A DNA stretch of 35,454 nt from NCBI GenBank assembly GCA_009781425.1, contig WQYC01000029.1, positions 1 to 35,454 of the forward strand, in the 5' to 3' direction. Shown in pieces: positions 29,249 to 35,454 of this stretch. The notes below the pieces were generated by a model. It worked only from the letters and a program-made list of their open reading frames with translations. It was not told the DNA's origin and ran no database searches. The translations under genes were made by a program, and so were the position numbers. Positions within the stretch are counted from its first letter, which is position 1; each line of letters starts with the position of its first letter. The stretch is from Oscillospiraceae bacterium. Its GTDB lineage: Bacteria; Bacillota; Clostridia; Oscillospirales; Ruminococcaceae.

Positions 29249-29288
29249 CAATTGACAATTAACAATGCACAATGTACAATTAAAAATT
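29247..29288 (+). repeat. Heptamer array after the 3D-domain gene
   Basis: Units AACAATT, GACAATT, AACAATG, CACAATG, TACAATT, AAAAATT; the first two bases belong to the TAA stop. Confidence 0.85.
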
Positions 29289-29320
29289 ATCGGCTTGCAG
29301 GATTCTGCAAGCCGATGTTA

Positions 29321-29638
29321 TTATTGTCTTGTTACGAGCTGGTCTACAAGTGCTGTATTGTTTTCAATTAAATAAAGCAAGTTGCGGGCAGTGCCGCACG
29401 GCTCGTTTCGTCCGCATTCCCACGCTTCCACGGTGCGCGGCGAAACACCGAGAGCAAGAGCAAGACCTTTTTGCGAAAGGCGCAGGCTTGAGCGCACACG
29501 CGCAACATCGGCAGCTTTGTATTTAGGAACAGGGATTTCGTATATGGAAACCCGCGCTTTGCTTTTATCGCCTTTTTTATAATCGACAGCTTGTTCCAAA
29601 CTTTCTTTAAGCCTGTCAAAATAATTATATTGCTTCAT
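29321..29638 (-). CDS. HigA-type XRE antitoxin
   Basis: A 105-residue protein. The helix-turn-helix lies at residues about 40-95: AADVARVRSSLRLSQKGLAL, ALGVSPRTVEAWECGRNEPC. This is the pattern of HigA/NadS antitoxins that repress their own operon. The RBS is AAGGAGG. It lies 3 nt downstream of the toxin gene (toxin first), the HigBA order. Confidence 0.88.
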   Translation of the reverse strand: MKQYNYFDRLKESLEQAVDYKKGDKSKARVSIYEIPVPKYKAADVARVRSSLRLSQKGLALALGVSPRTVEAWECGRNEPCGTARNLLYLIENNTALVDQLVTRQ

Positions 29639-29641
29639 CAG

Positions 29642-29971
29642 TCAGTCCTCCTTAATATCCGAAATTAATTTATTAAGTATCCGTTTCTGCTCCGGCGTTA
29701 AATCCTCTTGCACATTTTTCGGATAAGCGAGCAACAGATAAATATGTTCACGTATTACAACATCAACATATACGACCCGAACCCCTCCCGATTTTCCTCG
29801 TCCGCTTGCCGCAAAGCGCAGTTTGCGCCCACCTGATAAATGAGGAATCACTTTGCCGGTTTGTGGGTTTTCTAATAATATGCTTTCCAACTCGCGTAAA
29901 TCGTCGTCATTTAATCCTGCGCTTTTCCAATCTTCCTCGAAAACTTTTGTTCTTATAAATTCACGTGTCAT
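29642..29971 (-). CDS. HigB/RelE-like toxin
   Basis: A 109-residue protein with the family signatures FEEDWKSAGLNDDDLRELES, TGKVIPHLSGGRKLRFAASG, KSGGVRVVYVDVVIREHIYL and LLLAYPKNVQEDLTPEQKRI. This is the RelE-like group (PF06296-type) partnered with XRE antitoxins; related members cleave mRNA on ribosomes. It is transcribed first, from a promoter with an overlapping near-palindromic operator. Confidence 0.88.
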   Translation of the reverse strand: MTREFIRTKVFEEDWKSAGLNDDDLRELESILLENPQTGKVIPHLSGGRKLRFAASGRGKSGGVRVVYVDVVIREHIYLLLAYPKNVQEDLTPEQKRILNKLISDIKED

Positions 29972-29992
29972 TTATTTTTACCTCTAAACTAA

Positions 29993-30021
29993 ATTATATA
30001 CTATTCAATCGTATATTGCAA
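29993..30021 (-). promoter_or_regulatory. HigBA promoter and operator
   Basis: On the minus strand TTGCAA (complement of 30016-30021), 17 bp, TATAAT (complement of 29993-29998). The spacer contains a 19-bp near-palindrome, TATACTATTCAATCGTATA (29997-30015), the likely HigA operator. Confidence 0.75.
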
Positions 30022-30039
30022 GTGTTTTTTACAATTAAT

Positions 30040-30068
30040 TTGACTTTTCCATTTTTTTTTGCTATACT
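30040..30068 (+). promoter_or_regulatory. Promoter very close to the rlmB start
   Basis: TTGACT (30040-30045), 17 bp, TATACT (30063-30068). The predicted transcription start (about 30075) is only about 3 nt before the rlmB ATG, with no Shine-Dalgarno. Confidence 0.65.
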
Positions 30069-30077
30069 ATATGTTGT

Positions 30078-30854
30078 ATGGATAATAATAACATAATTTA
30101 CGGCAAGAACGCCGTTTTAGAGTATCTGCTGACAGACAAGCCCGTTGACACGCTGTACATCAGTAAAGGTTTACAGGGCGTCGGCAAGCATATCGCGCTC
30201 ATGAAGCAAAAAGGCGGCGTAGTCAAGGATTCGGACGCTGTAAAGCTTAATGCGTTGACAGGCGGCGAAGACGCTCGTACAGGCGGAATTGTGCTTCTAA
30301 TCCCCGAAACGGAGTACGCCACGCTTGAAGAGCTGCTTGCAGTTTCGGCAGAAAAAAACTCTGCGCCTTTTATCATTATAGCCGATGAAATTTCTGACCC
30401 GCATAACTTGGGTGCGCTGATTCGCACTGCGGAAGCGGCGGGCGCGGACGGCTTGGTGATTCCTAAGCGGCGGAGCGCAGGGGTAAACTCCACTGTTCAC
30501 GCAACCTCGGCAGGTGCGGCGAGCCACCTCAAAATATGCCGAGAAGCGAATCTTGCGGACGTAATCAGCCGCTTGAAAAAGCAGAACATCTGGGTTTACG
30601 GCGCGGATATGGACGGCGAGCCTTTTCACAAGCAGGACTTTAAAGGCGGCGTTGCGCTTGTCATAGGCTCGGAGGGCGAGGGGCTTCGGCGGTTAGTGAG
30701 AGAGAACTGCGACGTCATAGTCGCTGTAGATATGTACGGAAAAATAAATTCCCTCAACGCTTCGGTTTGCGGAGGGATACTGATGTACGAAGTTGTCAGA
30801 CAGCGCCGAGCCGGCGCGGGCAATACGCCGCGTAGCGGCGGGGCTAATGATTAG
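30078..30854 (+). CDS. rlmB: 23S rRNA (guanosine-2'-O-)-methyltransferase, RlmB/TrmH (SpoU) family
   Basis: A 258-residue protein with an N-terminal substrate-binding domain (1-75, IIYGKNAVLEYLL) and the SPOUT trefoil-knot domain: motif 1 DPHNLGALIRTAEA (107-120), motif 2 VIGSEGEGL (195-203) and motif 3 INSLNASVCGGILMYEVVRQ (223-242). It methylates a guanosine ribose of 23S rRNA using SAM; RlmB (G2251) is the closest type, though SpoU paralogues exist in Firmicutes. The last 15 or so residues (AGAGNTPRSGGAND) are low complexity and GC-rich in DNA. The mRNA would be leaderless if the adjacent promoter is used. Confidence 0.88.
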   Translation: MDNNNIIYGKNAVLEYLLTDKPVDTLYISKGLQGVGKHIALMKQKGGVVKDSDAVKLNALTGGEDARTGGIVLLIPETEYATLEELLAVSAEKNSAPFIIIADEISDPHNLGALIRTAEAAGADGLVIPKRRSAGVNSTVHATSAGAASHLKICREANLADVISRLKKQNIWVYGADMDGEPFHKQDFKGGVALVIGSEGEGLRRLVRENCDVIVAVDMYGKINSLNASVCGGILMYEVVRQRRAGAGNTPRSGGAND

Positions 30855-30867
30855 AGGTGGTGAGGAC

Positions 30868-33800
30868 TTGGATAAGGACTTTTCAATAGACGATATTCTT
30901 GCGGAGGTCGATAAAAAGCGCGGCGGCGGTTCAACCGCGCCGTCAAGCCATGATTTCGGTGTAACAGAGATTATAGACACCGAGCAGCTTTTTGCTGTCC
31001 CGAAAAAGCAAAAACCCGCAATAATCGACGAACTTGACGTAGGGGACGCCACGTCCTTCGCGCAATCCGCTGGCGTCCCGCAAAAACCGAAGAAACCCCC
31101 TAAGCCAGAAAAAATAAAGAAAGAAAAGCCCGAAAAACCCGAAAAAACAAAAAAAGGCGATATAGTTTTCAAAAAAGCTGTCGTCCCGCCGAAAATGGCT
31201 GTTGACAGTGGACAGTTGACAGTGGATAATGGACAGTTGCCGAAGCCTGTTTTCGATAACACATCACCTGAAGAAGAAAAAGCAAAGGCGAACAGCAGTA
31301 AAGCTGTTTCTATCGGCGGCGATTCTGATTCTGAGTTTGAATTCCCGAAGCTTGAAATCACGCAGGTGCTCGAAAAGCTCAAGCCCGCACCGATGGACGA
31401 GGCTTTAAAGAAGCGCGGCGAAGCCCTGCTCGAAGCTGACATGGCTCTTGAACAGCCGCTTGAACAAATTGATGCACTCAACCCCTATGATATGCTCGAA
31501 AAAGCGGCGGACAGCGAAGCTTTCGCCGATGACGAGGAAGAAAAGGACAACCGAAAGTTCATTTCGCTGTTATCGGGCGATACAAAAGGAATCGCAGACG
31601 GCGACTTGAAAAGCATAGCGGAAGCGAATATTGCGAAATCTGAGGAAACAACTGCAGAAGTTGTGAAAACCTACATACCATCATCGAACACAAACGTAGT
31701 AGGGAACGACACGCCCTTCGCGCAATCCGCCGGCGTTCCGGAATTGAAGCCGGGTGATGACGACGCTGACGACTCAGCAGGGCATTTAAGCGAGAAAGAA
31801 AAGCGCAGTAACACCGCGCTCATCGATTCGTTAAATAAAGCTTTAAAGGAAAAACGCGACAGCGATGTTGACGCGTATCGGACTTTGCCCGATGTGCAGG
31901 GCGGTGCATTTACACCGCAATTTAGTGCAAAGCCGATTACTCACGGACTTAACATAGACTATAAAAAGCAAATACTGACCGACACTTCGCTGTCATTAAC
32001 AGGGAATCAGCCGCAGTTAATTGAGCAGAAAATCAACGAGCTGAAGGGCAAGCGCAAGCGTAAAATCCGCGACTTTGTGCTTGAGGACATTGAGGACGAC
32101 AGAAACCCGGACTATTACGACGAAGAGGACGATTACGGCGACTATGACGACTACGGCAAGGGCGGGCAGATTTGGAGCGACCTCTGCGAAACACATAAAG
32201 GACTGAGAGTCCGCTTCTTCATACTCTTCGTGATTACCGTGCTTGCTTGCGTTGTTACCTTCGGTAACGACTTAGGCATTATGAACGCAAACGTGCTCGG
32301 CATAGATATGCGCTTTCTTGATAAAGCCCACGACGTTCAGGGGCTGATGTATCTCTATCTGATTCTCGGTATGCTCGGGATTATCACCTGTGCGAGCGTG
32401 GTGCGCAGAGGAATCATAAACCTGTTTACAGGGAAAGGCGACTGCGACAGCCTTTGCGCTGTGCCTGCCGTTGTGTCTACGCTTACGGTGATTCCCATGC
32501 TTTCGGGGACGGGGAACTTTCAGCTCGGAAATGCTAACGTATTCGTAGCCGTCGGGCTCGCGGGACTGCTGTTCAACACAGCGGGTAAGCTGATGATGAT
32601 GGCGAGAGCCAAGCGGAACTTCGGCTTTGTGAGCGGCGATAACCCGAAATACTACGCCGAAATAATAGAAGACGAGCAGGTTGCGCGCGCTTTTACGAAA
32701 GGCGTTATGTACGAGCTCCCTGTGCTTTGTGCGGCGCGCAAGACTGAATTCCTCACAGGCTTCCTTAAAAACAGCTACTGCAACGACAAGGCAGACCAGT
32801 TAAGCCGCTATCTTGTTCCCGCGGCGTTCGCGGCGGCGATGGCAGTGGGGCTCGGCGCGTTGTTCCTGCCTTATGAAAACGAGCAGCTTGCGGGGAATAT
32901 CTACTGGGCTTTAACAGCGGCAAATGCAACTCTCTGCGCGCTTACGCCGTTTTCGATTATGTTCCTTGTAAATAATCCGCTGCTGCGCGCTTCAAAGGCT
33001 CTCGCGAAAAACGAAGCTGTCGTGCTCGGATATAACTCAGCCGAGAAATTCGCGAAGGTAAACAGCGTGCTTGTAGACGCGCAGACGCTGTTCCCTGCGG
33101 GCAGCGTAGACTTCAGAAACTTCAAACGCTGTCAGCAGCCGAACTCGCTGACCCCCTTCGCGATTGACGACGCGATAATTACTGCCGCAAGCCTTGCAAT
33201 CAAAAGCGGTTCGATTTTGACCTCGATGTTTTTCGATATGCTCGCGGGCAAGAGCGAAATGCTTTACCCGATTGACAATTGTATTTATGAAGTCAACATG
33301 GGGATTTCCGGCTGGATGGGCAACAAGCGCGTCATGCTCGGCAACCGCGACCAGATGAAGCACCACGGCATAAAAGTCCCCGATTTCAAGAAGGAAGAAC
33401 AGTATTCAAAGAAGTTCGGCGACGTGGTTTACTTAGCATCGGGCGGCGAAACGATTGCGATGTTCTTCCTCAAAATAATCCCGAATGAAAAAATAAAACG
33501 CTCATTGCAAGCACTTCAAAAGCAGGGTGTCGCAATCGTCGTGCGGACTCGCGATTCGCTTGTCACCACGAATTCGCTCGCTGAAGCGTTTGAGCTCAGC
33601 CCCGAGCGTCTGCGGGTGATACCGTTTGACCTGCACGCGAAGTTCGACGACTGCACGAAGTACGCTTCCCGCGGCGACGGAGACGTTGCCTGCGCGGGGA
33701 CCTTCTCGTCGTTCGCCGCCGCACTCGGCGCGGCAAAAAAGGTCATGCACAGCATTCTGCTGTCGTCGTCGGCGTTGTTCACGGGGCTTTTCCTTGCTGT

Positions 33801-33924
33801 TATATTCTGCATAATATTCACGATTTTCGGCGGAAGCGTCATGTTCTCGTCAACAGGAGTTGTGGTATATAATGCGTTTTTCTTTGTTGCGATGCTGCTT
33901 ATGCAGGGGGCTCGGAGGTATTGA
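30868..33924 (+). CDS. Giant membrane protein resembling a catalytically dead P-type ATPase
   Basis: About 1018 residues, initiating at TTG 30868 after GAGGTGGTGAGG (MDKDFSIDDILAEVDKKRGG); an ATG at 30847 is possible. Residues 1-440 are disordered, Lys/Glu/Pro-rich, with a DxY-rich acidic patch. TM segments follow near 447-467, 490-512, 530-550, 565-585, 650-670, 680-710. The C-terminal half tracks a P1B ATPase: CALTPFSIMF in place of CPC, VNSVLVDAQTLFP (Asp737) in place of VFDKTGTLT, GNKRVMLGNRDQM as the N-domain loop, IIPNEKIKRSLQALQKQGVA as the P domain, but without a TGD or GDGxND motif. Two TM helices end it. It is therefore a probable pseudo-ATPase with a regulatory or structural role. 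Three repeat insertions lie in the disordered part. Confidence 0.75.
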   Translation: MDKDFSIDDILAEVDKKRGGGSTAPSSHDFGVTEIIDTEQLFAVPKKQKPAIIDELDVGDATSFAQSAGVPQKPKKPPKPEKIKKEKPEKPEKTKKGDIVFKKAVVPPKMAVDSGQLTVDNGQLPKPVFDNTSPEEEKAKANSSKAVSIGGDSDSEFEFPKLEITQVLEKLKPAPMDEALKKRGEALLEADMALEQPLEQIDALNPYDMLEKAADSEAFADDEEEKDNRKFISLLSGDTKGIADGDLKSIAEANIAKSEETTAEVVKTYIPSSNTNVVGNDTPFAQSAGVPELKPGDDDADDSAGHLSEKEKRSNTALIDSLNKALKEKRDSDVDAYRTLPDVQGGAFTPQFSAKPITHGLNIDYKKQILTDTSLSLTGNQPQLIEQKINELKGKRKRKIRDFVLEDIEDDRNPDYYDEEDDYGDYDDYGKGGQIWSDLCETHKGLRVRFFILFVITVLACVVTFGNDLGIMNANVLGIDMRFLDKAHDVQGLMYLYLILGMLGIITCASVVRRGIINLFTGKGDCDSLCAVPAVVSTLTVIPMLSGTGNFQLGNANVFVAVGLAGLLFNTAGKLMMMARAKRNFGFVSGDNPKYYAEIIEDEQVARAFTKGVMYELPVLCAARKTEFLTGFLKNSYCNDKADQLSRYLVPAAFAAAMAVGLGALFLPYENEQLAGNIYWALTAANATLCALTPFSIMFLVNNPLLRASKALAKNEAVVLGYNSAEKFAKVNSVLVDAQTLFPAGSVDFRNFKRCQQPNSLTPFAIDDAIITAASLAIKSGSILTSMFFDMLAGKSEMLYPIDNCIYEVNMGISGWMGNKRVMLGNRDQMKHHGIKVPDFKKEEQYSKKFGDVVYLASGGETIAMFFLKIIPNEKIKRSLQALQKQGVAIVVRTRDSLVTTNSLAEAFELSPERLRVIPFDLHAKFDDCTKYASRGDGDVACAGTFSSFAAALGAAKKVMHSILLSSSALFTGLFLAVIFCIIFTIFGGSVMFSSTGVVVYNAFFFVAMLLMQGARRY
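31039..31080 (+). repeat. GTAGGG element, copy H, in frame in the pseudo-ATPase
   Basis: 42 nt from GTAGGGGACGCC to GGCGTCCCG, sharing the core CCTTCGCGCAATCCGC with copy I; translated VGDATSFAQSAGVP. Confidence 0.9.
31201..31240 (+). repeat. Heptamer array in frame in the pseudo-ATPase
   Basis: Units GTTGACA, GTGGACA, GTTGACA, GTGGATA, ATGGACA, GTTGCC; translated VDSGQLTVDNGQLP. Confidence 0.85.
31699..31740 (+). repeat. GTAGGG element, copy I, in frame in the pseudo-ATPase
   Basis: 42 nt from GTAGGGAACGAC to GGCGTTCCG, translated VGNDTPFAQSAGVP; it differs from copy H at a handful of positions. Confidence 0.9.
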
Positions 33925-33929
33925 CGGGT

Positions 33930-34292
33930 ATGATTGAAAAAGTTGGCGAGTTTTCGGTTAAAGTTGTCAAAGCACTTAATCTTGACATTATTGCAGGGAC
34001 GGCGATTTACATAGGCGAATCAAATATAAAACATATGAAAGAACAACATCCGGGGGATTATAAAAAGTTCTATACACGACTTCAAAGAATAATTGAAACA
34101 CCCGATTATGTAGGAATTAATAAGTCTGATAATTCAATTGAAATGGTAAAAAATTTTGGAGTTCATGTTAAGTTAGCTGTCAGAATCGCAAATGACGGTG
34201 AATACTATGCGAGGTCGCTTTATGAAGTCGGAAAGAGCCGTGTCGAAAATTCTATTAAAAGAGGACAATTAAAACCATTGACAAATATATAA
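33930..34292 (+). CDS. PBECR-family nuclease-like protein (orphan toxin candidate)
   Basis: About 120 residues starting at ATG 33930, 11 nt after GGAGG at the end of the preceding gene. The stretch IYIGESNIKHMKEQHPGDYK, then IIETPDYVGINKSDNSIEMV, VKLAVRIANDGEYYARSLYE and KSRVENSIKRG matches the barnase/EndoU/colicin/RelE-like nuclease group (PBECR), proteins found on phages and mobile elements. His36 (of IKHM) and the terminal Arg/Lys residues are plausible active-site members. No partner antitoxin gene is next to it. The function as an RNase is inference from the family. Confidence 0.7.
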   Translation: MIEKVGEFSVKVVKALNLDIIAGTAIYIGESNIKHMKEQHPGDYKKFYTRLQRIIETPDYVGINKSDNSIEMVKNFGVHVKLAVRIANDGEYYARSLYEVGKSRVENSIKRGQLKPLTNI

Positions 34293-34306
34293 AAACGTGA
34301 TATAAT
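34278..34306 (+). promoter_or_regulatory. Promoter of the 34312 ncRNA
   Basis: TTGACA (34278-34283), 17 bp, TATAAT (34301-34306), overlapping the 3' end of the nuclease-like gene. Confidence 0.9.
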
Positions 34307-34311
34307 AAACT

Positions 34312-34448
34312 AAACAGAGGACGGGAATAGGCAGCCGTCGCCCCTCGGAACAACTCTTCAGCTGGGAGCCGAGGTTAGGAGATGTGGAATGTAGGTCGCT
34401 CCACCTGTTTAACTTTAAAATAAAACCCGCTCACTCAGAGCGGGTTTT
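34312..34448 (+). ncRNA. Structured small RNA, family not recognised
   Basis: About 137 nt between a consensus promoter and a strong terminator, with no ORF. The ends pair as AAACAG (34312-34317) with CTGTTT (34405-34410). Inside are at least three hairpins: GACGG/CCGTC, CCTCGG/CCGAGG (with an inner CTC/GAG) and GGAG/CTCC. The closed multibranch fold, promoter strength and isolation indicate an independent ncRNA gene rather than a riboswitch for the opposite-strand downstream gene. It does not show the signatures of SRP RNA (GGAAG tetraloop), tmRNA or RNase P. A 6S-like or undescribed RNA remains possible. Confidence 0.72.
34422..34448. terminator. Bidirectional terminator (ncRNA and DHH gene)
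   Basis: AAAACCCGCTC (34422-34432) pairs with GAGCGGGTTTT (34438-34448). The A/T flanks serve both strands. Confidence 0.92.
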
Positions 34449-34466
34449 ACCGTTGCTTGCTTTATT

Positions 34467-35402
34467 TCACACCTCATAATACTTATCATAATTAACAAGC
34501 TCATCAAGCATTTTCGGGAGCTTCTCTTCCATTTCCTCGTCCTTGAACTGGCAGGTCCCCACCATCGGGTGTCCGCCGCCGCCGTATTTAAGCATGAGTC
34601 TGCCTACGTTAACCTTACTTGTACGGTTGAGAATCGAGTAGCCGACAGCCGCCGCGCAACCCAAGCCGCCCCGCCCCGAAACTATCCAAGCGGAGATATT
34701 CTGCTCGGGATAAAGGCTGTAAATCAGAAATCTGTTGCCTGTGTAAATCGTGTCAACGCCGCGCAGGTCAGTGATGATTACATCGCGCTCAACGCGAGTG
34801 TACTTCGCGACCATTTCCTTGAAAAGCGCGGTCTGCTCGTTATAAAGCTCAATGCGCTCTTTTATGTCGGGCATATTCAGAATCTCGTCTGTCGTCATTT
34901 CGCGGCAGGCAATCAGCAGCTTTTCCATGAGCTGATAGTTGCTGATTGTGAAGTTGCGGAAACGCCCCAAGCCGGTGCGCGGGTCCATTAAGTAGCCGAC
35001 AAGAATCCAGCCCTCGGGGTTGAGGATTTCTTCGCGGGTGAGGTCGCCTGAGTCCACTTTGTCAACGGCAACCATAAGGTCATCGAACTGCGGGAACTTC
35101 TCGCGTCCGCCGTAATATTCGTAGATAATGCGCGCACAGCTCGGGCAGGGGCGGCTCTCGCCCACATACTTCCCTGCAAGCTCGTTGCGCTCAAGCTCAC
35201 TCGCATGATGGTCGAACCAAATCCCGCAGCCCGGCACATAAGGCACGTTCGCGAGGACATCGTTCTCGGTGACTGGAACTAACCCGTCCTGCAAATCCTT
35301 AGGGTGCGCGAAGGAATAGGTCTCTATAATTCCTGCTTCAAGCAGTAATGCTCCGCAGGCAAGCCCGTCAAAGTCTGAACGGGTGATTAAATTCATTGGC
35401 AT
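34467..35402 (-). CDS. DHH-family phosphoesterase
   Basis: A 311-residue protein. Motifs: RSDFDG (8-13; Asp10 and Asp12 for metal), IWFDHHASE (61-69, the DHH motif), VDKVDSGD (113-120), and the C-terminal DHHA1-type GGGGHPMVGTCQF (274-286). Family members include exopolyphosphatases, NrnA oligoribonucleases and c-di-AMP phosphodiesterases; this is a stand-alone DHH-DHHA1 protein of NrnA-like size, and the substrate is not decided by sequence. Motif I is DFDG rather than the NrnA DPDAxGS form, which argues for a distinct subgroup. The ATG at 35402 follows AGAGGGG. It shares its terminator with the convergent ncRNA. Confidence 0.9.
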   Translation of the reverse strand: MPMNLITRSDFDGLACGALLLEAGIIETYSFAHPKDLQDGLVPVTENDVLANVPYVPGCGIWFDHHASELERNELAGKYVGESRPCPSCARIIYEYYGGREKFPQFDDLMVAVDKVDSGDLTREEILNPEGWILVGYLMDPRTGLGRFRNFTISNYQLMEKLLIACREMTTDEILNMPDIKERIELYNEQTALFKEMVAKYTRVERDVIITDLRGVDTIYTGNRFLIYSLYPEQNISAWIVSGRGGLGCAAAVGYSILNRTSKVNVGRLMLKYGGGGHPMVGTCQFKDEEMEEKLPKMLDELVNYDKYYEV

Positions 35403-35454
35403 GAGCTAACCCCTCTTTCAACATTATACATAACGAGTATAACATAATTTGGCG

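Overview
The window looks like chromosome of a spore-forming clostridial Firmicute, probably an uncultured Oscillospirales-type gut bacterium. The basis is a complete spoIIIAA-AH operon, a gerA-type germinant receptor operon, a YabE-like 3D-domain protein, a dockerin-like surface protein and many strong TTGACA/17 bp/TATAAT promoters. Species-level placement is inference.

Positions 1-10231 are an accessory island. They hold a partial ribbon-helix-helix-like gene, a BspA-type leucine-rich-repeat surface protein, an antisense fragment of another surface protein, a 3'-truncated tyrosine integrase, and a minus-strand mobile-element module (excisionase-like protein, HUH Rep, FtsK-like ATPase, membrane protein, small protein, HTH regulator). 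A large dockerin-bearing surface protein and an XRE regulator follow. The island ends at a 20-nt fragment identical in form to the 3' end of a tRNA-Pro gene (10212-10231), the expected footprint of integration into a tRNA. The large inverted repeat between rep and ftsK (4059-4104) sits where Tn916-type elements carry oriT.

Positions 10270-35454 are core-like: rpsT; a coiled-coil gene; gerAA-gerAC-(48-aa two-TM gene)-gerAB; a Ca2+-type P-ATPase; a YtrA-type regulator with an ABC transporter; spoIIIAA-AH; a 3D-domain protein; rlmB; a very large protein resembling a catalytically dead P-type ATPase; and a DHH phosphoesterase. Small toxin-like loci are interspersed: RelBE, a PemK/MazF-like pair, a probable type I toxin with a convergent antisense RNA, HigBA, and a PBECR-like nuclease. 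An unidentified structured RNA with its own promoter and terminator lies at 34312-34448.

The most unusual signal is repetitive DNA woven through the core genes. Three families recur: (1) GTAGGG...CCCTAC palindromic elements as half or paired units; (2) about 125-bp AACCACCCCG...CGGGGTGGTT elements; (3) degenerate 7-nt-period arrays such as ACAATTA/ACAATGA. Every intercistronic gap from spoIIIAB to spoIIIAH carries one, several supply the upstream gene's stop codon, and copies of families 1 and 3 sit in frame inside coding sequences (Ca-ATPase, spoIIIAB, pseudo-ATPase). This resembles protein-coding palindromic elements of the Rickettsia RPE kind; I know no formal name for these families.
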